Positions 1 through 6,788 of a stretch of 11,144 bases of DNA are shown here, in pieces. The notes below the pieces were generated by a model, which searched no databases, was not told where the DNA came from, and worked only from the letters and a program-made list of their open reading frames with translations. Made by a program: the position numbers and the translations under genes. Origin of the DNA: Deltaproteobacteria bacterium. GTDB taxonomy: Bacteria; Desulfobacterota; Binatia; DP-6. Numbering within the stretch: the first letter of the stretch is position 1; each line of letters begins with the position of its first letter. The stretch covers positions 1-11,144 of the forward strand of contig VBLA01000074.1 of the NCBI GenBank assembly GCA_005879245.1, written 5' to 3'.

Positions 1-426
1 CGAGCCGCTGCCGAGGCCCGGGTTCACGCGGATCGTCACGTCGTGCCCTGGGAAGGTACGGCCATAGCGGTCGAGCTGATGGAGCGAGCACGCGTTGTAG
101 ATGACTCCCCGGCCGACGAACTCCTCGAGCCGGCGGGACGGCACCTGGGAGGTGAGCTGGACGTGCCCGGGGGGGAAGCCGGCGCGGAGCGCGCGCTCGA
201 CCTCGGGGTCGCTCGACGCATCGAGGTGGAGCCCCAGGTCGCGGAACAGCTTCAGGATGGCGAGGTTGGGGTTCGCCTTCATGGCGTACCGGAGCGTGAA
301 CCCGAAGGCGTGCGGGAAGCCGAGGGCGGCTCGCGCCGCAGCCTCGAGCGCCGCGCGGTCGTAGACGTAGCACGGGGTGCCGAAGCGTTCGCGCACGTGC
401 TGCGCCTCGACGGACGTGAGCGACAT
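1..426 (-). CDS. lysA: Diaminopimelate decarboxylase (LysA-type), N-terminal part, cut by window edge
   Basis: Reading the minus strand from an ATG at 426 gives 142 residues open to the window edge. The product is a fold-III PLP decarboxylase, expected to remove CO2 from meso-diaminopimelate to make lysine in the cytosol. Seen: RFGTPCYVYD near residues 14-23, the PLP-lysine motif RYAMKANPN with Lys50, DASSDPEVERALRAGF around 69-84, and RVNPGLGSG near 133-141. The text between these resembles a LysA subgroup with an SQ-P and NACSLHQL signature rather than E. coli LysA. The C-terminal half, including the active-site Cys and substrate-binding residues, lies outside the window, so related specificities such as carboxynorspermidine decarboxylase cannot be fully excluded. 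The ATG at 426 places the GTPCYVYD motif at the usual distance from the N terminus. No clear Shine-Dalgarno sequence precedes it, and the frame stays open upstream. It is divergent from dapF, which supports the lysine role. Confidence 0.85.
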   Translation of the reverse strand, partial: MSLTSVEAQHVRERFGTPCYVYDRAALEAAARAALGFPHAFGFTLRYAMKANPNLAILKLFRDLGLHLDASSDPEVERALRAGFPPGHVQLTSQVPSRRLEEFVGRGVIYNACSLHQLDRYGRTFPGHDVTIRVNPGLGSGS

Positions 427-553
427 GGGGCGCAGAGAATCATCGGCCAACGGGGGAATGCAATGGGGCAGCCGCGGCCACACCCCCACGGCCGTGTAGT
501 CGGGCGCGGTTGACGCTGCGACGCAGCGCAAGGTAAGGGTCGAACGCGGTCGA
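427..553. promoter_or_regulatory. Divergent lysA/dapF intergenic region
   Basis: These 127 bp separate the start codons of lysA and dapF and should hold the control signals for both. On the plus strand a TTGACG hexamer at 510-515 is followed, 18 bp later, by TAAGGG at 534-539, a plausible but imperfect sigma70-type promoter for dapF about 8 nt from its ATG. A perfect 15-bp inverted repeat lies in the spacer and is listed separately. A second, 10-bp palindrome (CACGGCCGTG) is at 487-496. I see no convincing promoter for lysA and no lysine riboswitch; the region is too short for one. The promoter call rests on visual matching only. Confidence 0.4.
514..528. repeat. 15-bp perfect inverted repeat in the dapF promoter spacer
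   Basis: CGCTGCG-A-CGCAGCG: two 7-bp arms around one central base. It lies between the putative -35 (510-515) and -10 (534-539) of dapF, where a bound regulator would control the lysine operon. In such GC-rich DNA a palindrome of this size can arise by chance, so an operator role is an inference. Confidence 0.4.
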
Positions 554-1396
554 ATGACCACGCTCAGCTTCGCCAAACTCCACGGGACCGCGAACGACTT
601 CATCTACGTCGACGCGCGCGAGGGATTCCCCGGCGACCCCGCCGCGCTCGCGCCCCGTCTCTGCGACCGTCGACGTGGGGTCGGTGCGGACGGGCTCATC
701 CTCGTCCTGCCGCCGAGCAACGGAGACGCCCACTGCCGAATGGTCATCTACAACGCCGACGGCAGCCGGGCAGAGATGTGTGGCAACGGCATTCGTGGCC
801 TCGCGAAGTTCGTCCACGACCGGGGGTTCCTGCGGGCGTCTCCGCTCCGCGTCGAGACCGACGCGGGCGTGAAGACCGTCCACACCGAGGTGGCGAACGG
901 GCGGGTCGTGCGGGTCACGGTCGACATGGGCCTGCCGGTCTGGGAGGGTCGCGCGATCCCCGTCGCTTCCGACGGCGAGGTGATCGAGCGCCCGCTCGAG
1001 GTCGCCGGCCAGACCTACCGGGTGACCTGTGTGTCGATGGGAAACCCGCACTGCGTCGTCTTCGTCGACGACGTGGCGGCGCTGCCGCTCGCCGTCCTCG
1101 GGCCCCGCTTCGAGCATCACCCCTTCTTCCCCCGGCGGGTGAACACGGAGTTCGTGCGGGTCGCGGGGCGCGAGCGGCTGGTGATGCGGGTCTGGGAGCG
1201 GGGAGCCGGTGAGACGATGGCGTGCGGCACGGGAGCCTGCGCCGTCGCGGTCGCGGCGGCACGCACCGGCCGGGCCGCCCGCCACGTGGTCGTCGTACTG
1301 CCGGGTGGCGAGCTGGAGATCGACTGGCGTGACGACGACCGGGTCCTCATGACGGGCGACGCCGTCGACGTCTTCGAGGGACGGATCGAGGTGTAG
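554..1396 (+). CDS. dapF: Diaminopimelate epimerase
   Basis: A 280-residue protein, normal length for DapF, which interconverts LL- and meso-diaminopimelate without a cofactor for lysine and peptidoglycan synthesis in the cytosol. The two catalytic cysteines of the two-base mechanism are visible: Cys76 in AEMCGNGIRG and Cys224 in ETMACGTGACA. Other family signatures are the N-terminal KLHGTANDFIYVD, RRRGVGADGL near 39-48, and SMGNPHCVVFVDD near 161-173. The start ATG places KLHGTANDF at the expected position. There is no good Shine-Dalgarno sequence close by, only an AAGG-rich stretch about 15-25 nt upstream. It is the first gene of the rightward lysine operon; its stop lies 2 nt before the dapA start. 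Identification is secure. Confidence 0.97.
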   Translation: MTTLSFAKLHGTANDFIYVDAREGFPGDPAALAPRLCDRRRGVGADGLILVLPPSNGDAHCRMVIYNADGSRAEMCGNGIRGLAKFVHDRGFLRASPLRVETDAGVKTVHTEVANGRVVRVTVDMGLPVWEGRAIPVASDGEVIERPLEVAGQTYRVTCVSMGNPHCVVFVDDVAALPLAVLGPRFEHHPFFPRRVNTEFVRVAGRERLVMRVWERGAGETMACGTGACAVAVAAARTGRAARHVVVVLPGGELEIDWRDDDRVLMTGDAVDVFEGRIEV

Positions 1397-1398
1397 AG

Positions 1399-2271
1399 AT
1401 GTTCACGGGCTGCATGACGGCGCTCATCACGCCCTTCGCCGGGGGCGACGTCGACCACCGCGCGCTCGCCGACCTGATCGAGGCACAGATCGCGGGCGGC
1501 GTGCACGGGGTCGTACCCTGCGGCTCGACGGGTGAGGCCGCGACCCTCACCCACGACGAGCACATCGCGATCGTACGGGAGGTCGTCCGGCTCGTGCGGG
1601 GGCGCGTACCGGTGATCGCCGGGACGGGGTCGAACTCCACGGCCGAGGCGATCCGGCTCACGCGCGCCGCCGAGGAGGCCGGCGCTGACGGGGCGCTCCT
1701 GATCTCGCCCTACTACAACAAGCCGACGCAGGAGGGGATCTACCGTCACTACGCGGCGGTCGCCGAGGCGACTCGGCTGCCGCTCATCGTCTACAACATC
1801 CCGGGACGCACCTCGTCCAACATCAGCGCCGAGACGATGGGGCGGCTCTCGCGTGTCCCGAGCGTCGTGGGGGTGAAGGAGGCGAGCGGTTCGCTCGCGC
1901 ACGTGCTCGAGGTGATCCAGGCGTCGGGGCCCGACTTCGCGGTCTACTCCGGCGACGACATCCTGACCCTGCCGATCATGGCGGCGGGCGGGAAGGGAGT
2001 GATTGCGGTGACCGCGAACCTCGTCCCCCGGGACTTCGCGACGCTGGCCGAGGCGCTCCTCGCCGGCGACCTCGAGCGCGGGCGAACGCTCATGCGCCGT
2101 CTTCTCCCGCTTGTGCAGGCGACGAGCCTCGAGGTGAATCCCCTTCCGGTGAAGACGGCCCTCGCCATGATGGGCCGCTGCGCCGAGGAATTCCGCCTTC
2201 CGCTCACGTGCATGAGCGCGCCCGCACGTGCGACGCTCGAGAAGGTGCTCCGCGAGTACGAGCTTGTCTGA
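1399..2271 (+). CDS. dapA: 4-hydroxy-tetrahydrodipicolinate synthase
   Basis: A 290-residue class I aldolase-fold enzyme that condenses pyruvate with aspartate semialdehyde, the first committed step to diaminopimelate and lysine. Seen: the PCGSTGE loop at 40-46 (Ser43 and Thr44 where E. coli has Thr44 and Thr45), YYNKP with Tyr105/Tyr106, YNIPGRT with Tyr132 and Arg137, and the Schiff-base lysine Lys160 in VGVKEASG. All residues of the catalytic triad and the substrate-binding Arg are present, which argues against the related N-acetylneuraminate lyase or KDG aldolase activities. GAGGTG at 1388-1393, inside the end of dapF, gives a Shine-Dalgarno 5 nt from the ATG, so translation is probably coupled to dapF. 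Near the C terminus, VNPLPVKTALAMMG is typical of bacterial DapA. Confidence 0.97.
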   Translation: MFTGCMTALITPFAGGDVDHRALADLIEAQIAGGVHGVVPCGSTGEAATLTHDEHIAIVREVVRLVRGRVPVIAGTGSNSTAEAIRLTRAAEEAGADGALLISPYYNKPTQEGIYRHYAAVAEATRLPLIVYNIPGRTSSNISAETMGRLSRVPSVVGVKEASGSLAHVLEVIQASGPDFAVYSGDDILTLPIMAAGGKGVIAVTANLVPRDFATLAEALLAGDLERGRTLMRRLLPLVQATSLEVNPLPVKTALAMMGRCAEEFRLPLTCMSAPARATLEKVLREYELV

Positions 2272-3082
2272 GGGTGCGGCGCCCCTTGCCGTCGTCGTCT
2301 GCGGCGCCGCCGGTCGCATGGGGCGCCTTCTCGTGGCGCTCGCGCGCGACGACGCGCGGCTACGGGTGACGGGCGCCACCGAGGCGCCCGGGCACGCGGC
2401 CCTTGGCCGCGACGCGGGCGAGGTGGCGGGTGGCGGCCCGCTCGGCGTGCCGATCGCGGCCGGACTTGCCGCGGTCTGCCGTCGCGACGCGATCGTCCTC
2501 GACTTCACCATGCCGGCGGCGACGCTCGCCCACGCGCGCATCGCCGTCGAGCGCGGCGCCGGGCTGGTCGTCGGCACGACCGGACTCGACCCGACGCAGG
2601 ACCGGGAGCTGCGCGCGCTCGCCGCGTCTACCCGGGCGGTGATCGCGCCCAACATGAGCGTCGGCGTGACGGTCCTCGCCGAGCTCGTCGCGACGGCCGC
2701 GCGCTTGCTGGACGCGAGCTTCGAGGCGGAGATCGTGGAGCTTCACCACCATGCGAAGAAGGACGCGCCGAGCGGCACGGCGCTCGCCCTCGGTCGCGTG
2801 GTGGCCGGCGCCCGACAGCAGGAGTTCGAGCGCGCCGCCGTGCTCGCCCGGCAAGGGCTCGTCGGGGCACGGCGCCCCGAGGAGATCGGCATCGTCGGCC
2901 TCCGGGCCGGAGATGCCGTCGGCGACCATACGGTGGTCTTCGGCGGCCTCGGCGAGCGCCTCGAGCTGACCCATCGGGCGCAGAGTCGGGAGTGTCTCGC
3001 TCGCGGCGCGCTGCGCGCCGCGCTCTGGGTCGCCAGCCGGCCATCCGGCATCTACACGATGCGCGACGTCCTCGGCCTCTGA
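2264..3082 (+). CDS. dapB: 4-hydroxy-tetrahydrodipicolinate reductase
   Basis: Reduces the DapA product to tetrahydrodipicolinate with NAD(P)H. I chose the TTG at 2264, which overlaps the dapA stop by 8 nt and gives 272 residues, almost the same as E. coli DapB (273). A GTG at 2228 would add 12 Arg/Ser-rich residues ahead of the Rossmann strand with no family counterpart. Seen: dinucleotide loop VVCGAAGRMGRL at 11-22, DFTMPAAT at 80-87, VGTTGL at 103-108, APNMSVGV at 128-135, and the catalytic block ELHHHAKKDAPSGTA, with His161 and Lys165 matching E. coli His159 and Lys163. The final GDHTVVFGGLGERLELTH is also typical. Its stop TGA shares one base with the ATG of the next gene. Confidence 0.95.
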   Translation: MSEGAAPLAVVVCGAAGRMGRLLVALARDDARLRVTGATEAPGHAALGRDAGEVAGGGPLGVPIAAGLAAVCRRDAIVLDFTMPAATLAHARIAVERGAGLVVGTTGLDPTQDRELRALAASTRAVIAPNMSVGVTVLAELVATAARLLDASFEAEIVELHHHAKKDAPSGTALALGRVVAGARQQEFERAAVLARQGLVGARRPEEIGIVGLRAGDAVGDHTVVFGGLGERLELTHRAQSRECLARGALRAALWVASRPSGIYTMRDVLGL

Positions 3083-4368
3083 TGGCCGGCCGCGGCGCGC
3101 CCCGCCCGTGGCGTCCGCTCCGGGCCGTCGTCCTGGTCCCGCTCGCCGTCGCCTGTCTCCGCGCCCACCCCGCATCGCGCGCCCTCCGCGTCGGAACGAG
3201 CGGCGACTACCCGCCGTTCACTCTCGCACGGAAGGAGGGCCTGACCGGGTTCGACGTGGCGGTCGCGCGCCGGTTCGCGCATGACTCCGGGCGACCCCTC
3301 GAGCTCGTGCGCTTCGGCTGGCCGGAGCTGGCCGGCGACCTCGCCGCCGGGCGGTTCGACGTGGCGATGGGGGGTATCACCGTGCGGCCCGAGCGGGCGC
3401 TGGTCGGGACCTTCACCCGGCCGGTCCTCGAGACTGCGGCCGTGGTGCTCGTCCGCGGAGAGGCGGCCCCCACGACGGCCGACGTCGATCGGCCGACGAC
3501 CCGACTCGCCGTGAACGCCGGCGGCCACCTCGAGCAGGTCGCGCGGAAGCTCTTCCCACACGCGCTGCTCGTACCAAGCCAGAACGGTGCGCTGCCGGAG
3601 CTGCTCCGCGACGGCCATGCCGATGCGGTGCTGACCGACGACGTCGAGGCCGACGTTCTCGCCGCGGCGCTCCCGGACGCGAGCCGTCTGGGGCCCCTCA
3701 CGCACGACCGCAAGGCATACCTCGCGCGTGATCCGGCGCTCGCTGCCGAGTTGGATGCCTGGCTCCGCGCCCGCGAGGCAGATGGGACGCTCGCCGAGCT
3801 GCGGGCTCGATGGTTCGGCGCGTCGCACCAGAATCTCCGCTCCGCCTTCGACTCCGATCTGGCGGCGCTCGTGGCGCTCATCGACCTGCGCCTCGCGCTC
3901 ATGCCAGCCGTCGCCGCCGCGAAGGAGACCGCAGGACTGCCGGTCGAAGATCCTGCCCAGGAGGACCGCGTCATCGCGCGGGTCCGGACGCGCGCCCGTG
4001 CGTGTGACCTCACGCCGGAATCGGTCGAGGCGCTCTTCCGTGCGCAGCTCACGGCGGCGCGCGCGGCCGAGGACTCCTTCCTCGCCACGACGCGCGCGCA
4101 GCGCCCGGCGGTCCCGGCCCTGGACCTTCAGGGCGAGGCGCGTCCCGCCATCGCCGCGATCTCCGACACCATCGTCGAGCGTGCGGGCGACCTCGCTGCG
4201 GACTCCGATCAGCTCGCGGGTCTCGACCGCACGCGCCTGGCGGAGCTGCTCGACGTCACTCTCGCGCCGCTCTCCGCCCGTCTCGCGATCGCGACGGCCG
4301 TGACGCATCTCCAGCGTACCGCACCCGTGCAGGTCCCGATAAAACACGCGTTGCTAAAACAGCCCTGA
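3082..4368 (+). CDS. Exported cyclohexadienyl dehydratase-chorismate mutase fusion (PheC-AroQ gamma type)
   Basis: A 428-residue two-domain protein. Residues 1-33 look like a Sec signal peptide: basic start, hydrophobic AVVLVPLAVACL at 15-26, possible cleavage after Ala34 (Cys25 could alternatively be a weak lipobox). Residues 35-246 are a solute-binding-protein-3 fold closest to PheC cyclohexadienyl dehydratase: VGTSGDYPPF, GFDVAVARRF, FDVAMGGITV, VNAGGHLEQVAR, TDDVEAD with Glu189 at the expected catalytic glutamate, and KAYLARD. Residues about 255-428 match secreted (gamma) AroQ chorismate mutase: Arg270, Lys281 and Asp290 keep the spacing of family active-site residues, followed by its helical C-terminal extension. 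Together it should convert chorismate to prephenate and then to phenylpyruvate (or arogenate to phenylalanine) in the periplasm. Start ATG overlaps the dapB stop. An amino-acid-binding protein fused to a mutase is the main alternative. Confidence 0.85.
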   Translation: MAGRGAPRPWRPLRAVVLVPLAVACLRAHPASRALRVGTSGDYPPFTLARKEGLTGFDVAVARRFAHDSGRPLELVRFGWPELAGDLAAGRFDVAMGGITVRPERALVGTFTRPVLETAAVVLVRGEAAPTTADVDRPTTRLAVNAGGHLEQVARKLFPHALLVPSQNGALPELLRDGHADAVLTDDVEADVLAAALPDASRLGPLTHDRKAYLARDPALAAELDAWLRAREADGTLAELRARWFGASHQNLRSAFDSDLAALVALIDLRLALMPAVAAAKETAGLPVEDPAQEDRVIARVRTRARACDLTPESVEALFRAQLTAARAAEDSFLATTRAQRPAVPALDLQGEARPAIAAISDTIVERAGDLAADSDQLAGLDRTRLAELLDVTLAPLSARLAIATAVTHLQRTAPVQVPIKHALLKQP

Positions 4369-4380
4369 CTGGGCTAGAAG
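4351..4380 (+). promoter_or_regulatory. Possible internal promoter ahead of dapL
   Basis: The end of the fusion gene and the 34-bp gap before dapL are clearly AT-richer than their surroundings. TTGCTA at 4351-4356 and TAGAAG at 4375-4380 each match four of six sigma70 consensus bases with an 18-bp spacer, predicting a start about 16 nt before the dapL TTG. A small inverted repeat AGCCC-TGACT-GGGCT (4361-4375) sits in the spacer. It lacks a T-run, so it is not a convincing terminator. This is a weak visual call. Confidence 0.3.
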
Positions 4381-4402
4381 CGGGGCTCCCGGGGGTTTCC
4401 CC

Positions 4403-5572
4403 TTGTCCATATCGATCAAAAAAGCCGAACGAATCAAGCAGCTTCCACCATACCTCTTCGCTGAAATCGACCGTCTCAAACGCGAGGTGGCGGCCCGCGG
4501 CATCGACCTGATCAACCTCGGGATCGGGGATCCCGACACGCCGACGCCGCCGCACATCGTCGCGCGACTGCGGGAGGCCGCAGGTAACCCTGCCAATCAC
4601 CGGTATCCCGACTACGAAGGGCTGCCGAGCTTCCGGCAAGCGGCTGCCGGCTGGATGCGAGAACGCTACGGCCTCACCGTCGATCCCGCCACCGAGGTGG
4701 TTTCGCTGATCGGCTCCAAGGAAGGCATCGCGAACATGGCGGTCGCCTTCGTCGACCACGACGACGTCGTCCTCGTGCCCGACCCCGGCTACCCCGTCTA
4801 CCACATCGGGACGAGCTTCAACGGGGGCGTCACCTATCGCCTGCCGCTCCGCCGCGAGAACGGCTTTCTCCCGGATCTCGCCGCCGTGCCGACGGACGTC
4901 GCCCGGCGCGCGAAGCTCCTCTGGCTCAACTACCCGAACAACCCCACGTCGGCGGTCGCGCCGCGCGCGTTCTTCGCGGAAGCGATCCGCTTCGCCACTC
5001 GGCACAACGTCATCATCTGCCACGATGCCGCCTACGCCGAGATCTACTTCGGCGATCGGCCGCCCAGCCTCCTCGAGCTGCCCGGCGGGCGCGAGGTGGG
5101 GATCGAGTTCCACTCCCTCTCCAAGACCTTCAACATGACCGGCTGGCGGGTCGTCTTCGCCGTCGGACATCCCGACGTGATCGCGGGGCTCGGGAAGGTG
5201 AAGACCAACGTCGACTCGGGCGTCTTCCAGGCGGTACAGGAGGCCGGGATCGCAGCCCTGAGCGGCGACTACGCGATCGTCGAGCGCCTGCGGGCCATGT
5301 ACCGCGAGCGGCGCGAGGTGCTCGTGCGCGGGCTCGCCGATCTGGGCCTCGTCTGCGATCCGCCGGCGGGGACGTTCTACGTCTGGGTGCCGATGCCGCG
5401 CGGCCAAACGGCGGCGGGTTTCGCCATGCGCTGCCTCACCGAGGCCGGGGTCGTGGTGACGCCGGGGAACGGATTCGGCGAGGCGGGGGAAGGATACATT
5501 CGGTTGACGCTGTGTTCTCCCACTGAACGGCTGCGCGAGGCGGTGGAGCGACTGAGAGGCCTCGGGCTCTAG
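4403..5572 (+). CDS. dapL: LL-diaminopimelate aminotransferase
   Basis: A 389-residue fold-I class I/II PLP aminotransferase. In the DapL family it converts tetrahydrodipicolinate directly to LL-diaminopimelate using glutamate as amino donor, replacing DapD, DapC and DapE. Seen: IKQLPPYLFAEIDRLKRE at the N terminus, LGIGDPDTPTP at 39-49, GSKEGI at 104-109, PGYPVY at 128-133, NYPNNPTSA at 176-184, Asp208 and Tyr211 of the cofactor site, and the Schiff-base Lys241 in SLSKTFNMTGWR. KTNVDSGVFQAVQEA (267-281) is a hallmark of this group. The only suitable start is TTG at 4403; the preceding Shine-Dalgarno is poor. Co-location with dapA, dapB, dapF and lysA, with no dapD or dapE in view, supports the DapL role, although related members act on other amino acids, possibly including aromatic ones given the preceding gene. 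Confidence 0.88.
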   Translation: MSISIKKAERIKQLPPYLFAEIDRLKREVAARGIDLINLGIGDPDTPTPPHIVARLREAAGNPANHRYPDYEGLPSFRQAAAGWMRERYGLTVDPATEVVSLIGSKEGIANMAVAFVDHDDVVLVPDPGYPVYHIGTSFNGGVTYRLPLRRENGFLPDLAAVPTDVARRAKLLWLNYPNNPTSAVAPRAFFAEAIRFATRHNVIICHDAAYAEIYFGDRPPSLLELPGGREVGIEFHSLSKTFNMTGWRVVFAVGHPDVIAGLGKVKTNVDSGVFQAVQEAGIAALSGDYAIVERLRAMYRERREVLVRGLADLGLVCDPPAGTFYVWVPMPRGQTAAGFAMRCLTEAGVVVTPGNGFGEAGEGYIRLTLCSPTERLREAVERLRGLGL

Positions 5573-5614
5573 CGCCGACACCCGCTCTCCTCCGGCGGAG
5601 CGGCGGGCGACCAG

Positions 5615-6112
5615 ATGCCTCACCGCGTCTACATCGGCATCGGATCCAACCTGGGGGACCGCAAGGCGAACACCCTTGAGGCCGTCGAGCGGGTGTCGAA
5701 GCTTCCCGGCACACGCCTCGCCCGCGCCTCGTCGTTCTACGAGAGCGAGCCCCTCGGCGACGCGAAGACCTGGTTCGTGAACAGCGTGATCGAGGTCGAG
5801 ACCGAGTTTCCGCCCGATGCGTTGCTCAGGCGTCTGAAGGCGATCGAGGCGGCGATGGGACGAAAGCGCGTCAAGGGCAAACGCTGGGGCTCCCGGGTGA
5901 TCGACCTCGACATCCTCTTCTGCGACCAGGACGTCGTGGAGAAGCGGTCCCTCAAGATCCCGCATCCCGAGCTGCACAAGCGCCGCTTCGTCCTCCTCCC
6001 GCTCGCCGAGCTCGCACCCCAGCTGATCCATCCCCAGCTCGGTCAGAGCGTCTCCGGTCTCCTCGCAACCCTGAAGGACGAGAAGCGGGTGACGCTGCTC
6101 CCGCGGGCCTGA
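5615..6112 (+). CDS. folK: 6-hydroxymethyl-7,8-dihydropterin pyrophosphokinase (HPPK)
   Basis: A 165-residue single-domain enzyme of usual HPPK length. It transfers pyrophosphate from ATP to 6-hydroxymethyl-7,8-dihydropterin, the step before dihydropteroate synthase in folate synthesis. Seen: [11 protein letters not shown] at 6-16, [10 protein letters not shown] at 39-48, [10 protein letters not shown] at 54-63, [13 protein letters not shown] at 90-102 with Asp97 and Asp99 as the magnesium ligands, and [21 protein letters not shown] at about 115-135. It lies 42 nt after dapL in the same direction, so it is probably co-transcribed, although folate synthesis has no direct tie to lysine. The ribosome-binding site is weak; GGAG at 5597-5600 is 14 nt from the ATG. 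Confidence 0.96.
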   Translation: MPHRVYIGIGSNLGDRKANTLEAVERVSKLPGTRLARASSFYESEPLGDAKTWFVNSVIEVETEFPPDALLRRLKAIEAAMGRKRVKGKRWGSRVIDLDILFCDQDVVEKRSLKIPHPELHKRRFVLLPLAELAPQLIHPQLGQSVSGLLATLKDEKRVTLLPRA

Positions 6113-6137
6113 CGCCCCATCCCACCGCTGGTACAAT
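6109..6137 (+). promoter_or_regulatory. Sigma70-like extended -10 promoter for the transaldolase gene
   Basis: CTGACG at 6109-6114 (four of six matches to TTGACA), a 17-bp spacer, then TACAAT at 6132-6137 (five of six), preceded by the extended -10 dinucleotide TG at 6129-6130. This is among the best promoter matches in the window. The expected transcription start, 7 nt after the -10 element, is the A of the ATG at 6144, and no Shine-Dalgarno sequence is visible. The mRNA may therefore be leaderless. The -35 element overlaps the folK stop codon. Confidence 0.6.
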
Positions 6138-6143
6138 GCCGTC

Positions 6144-6788
6144 ATGAATCTCTTCATCGACACGGCGGAGGTGGCGGAGATCCGGGAAGCGCAGAGCTGG
6201 GGGATCCTGGACGGGGTCACCACCAATCCCTCGCTGGTCGCGAAGACGGGTCGGGACTTCGAGAGCGTGCTCCGGGAGATCTGCTCGATCGTCGATGGTC
6301 CCATCAGCGCCGAGGTCGTGAGCACCGACGCGCCCGGCATGGTGGAGGAAGGTGCGCGGCTCGCACGCCTGCACCGGAACGTCGTCGTCGAGTGCCCGGT
6401 GACTCCCGAGGGTCTGAAGGCGACCCGCAGCCTGACCGGCCGCGGCCATCGCGTGAACGTCACGCTGGTCTTCTCGGCGGCCCAGGCGCTCCTCGCCGCC
6501 AAGGCGGGGGCGGCCTTCATCTCCCCCTTCGTCGGGCGGCTCGACGACGTGGGACACGACGGGATGGACGTGGTGGGGCAGATTCTCGAGATGCTCGACC
6601 ACTACACCTACCCGGCCGAGGTACTGGTCGCGAGCGTCCGGAGCCCGGTCCACGTGATCCGCGCCGCGCAGATGGGTGCCCACGGGGCGACCTGCCCCTT
6701 CGCGGTGCTCCAGCAGCTCGTGAAGCACCCCCTGACCGACGTCGGCCTCGAGCGGTTCCTCGCCGACTGGAAGAAGGCGAAGCACTAG
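6144..6788 (+). CDS. Small transaldolase / fructose-6-phosphate aldolase family protein with Schiff-base Lys replaced by Glu
   Basis: A 214-residue protein matching the short transaldolase family throughout: [10 protein letters not shown] with Asp6, [11 protein letters not shown] with Asn28, GPISAEVVS with Glu57, NVTLVFS at 105-111, SPFVGRLDD at 127-135, ASVRSPVHV at 163-171, and a C-terminal [16 protein letters not shown]. Glu57 and Phe129 are the residues that favour transaldolase over fructose-6-phosphate aldolase. The family normally moves a dihydroxyacetone unit through a Schiff-base lysine in a VVVK-x-P-x-T motif. Here the motif reads VVVECPVT, with Glu83 (codon GAG, 6390-6392) at that lysine. 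As written, the protein should not carry out the normal aldol chemistry. A single A-to-G sequencing error is the main alternative. It has its own promoter-like sequence and converges on the next gene with overlapping stops. Confidence 0.85.
   Translation: MNLFIDTAEVAEIREAQSWGILDGVTTNPSLVAKTGRDFESVLREICSIVDGPISAEVVSTDAPGMVEEGARLARLHRNVVVECPVTPEGLKATRSLTGRGHRVNVTLVFSAAQALLAAKAGAAFISPFVGRLDDVGHDGMDVVGQILEMLDHYTYPAEVLVASVRSPVHVIRAAQMGAHGATCPFAVLQQLVKHPLTDVGLERFLADWKKAKH

Noticed and set aside
427..553. Lysine riboswitch upstream of dapF
   Set aside because: 127 bp shared with a divergent gene is too short for the lysine aptamer, and its conserved core was not seen.
2228..2263. GTG start for dapB, 36 nt upstream
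   Set aside because: It adds an Arg/Ser-rich stretch absent from the family and lengthens the overlap with dapA; TTG at 2264 gives the normal length.
1117..2655. Long minus-strand open frame opposite dapF, dapA and dapB
   Set aside because: Shadow of three conserved plus-strand genes; its translation contains no family motif and is dominated by Arg, Ala and Ser.
4256..6520. Very long open frame on the minus strand opposite dapL, folK and the transaldolase gene (about 754 codons)
   Set aside because: It is antisense to three securely identified genes, has low-complexity Arg/Gly/Asp/His-rich text with no recognisable domain, and is the usual antisense shadow in GC-rich DNA.
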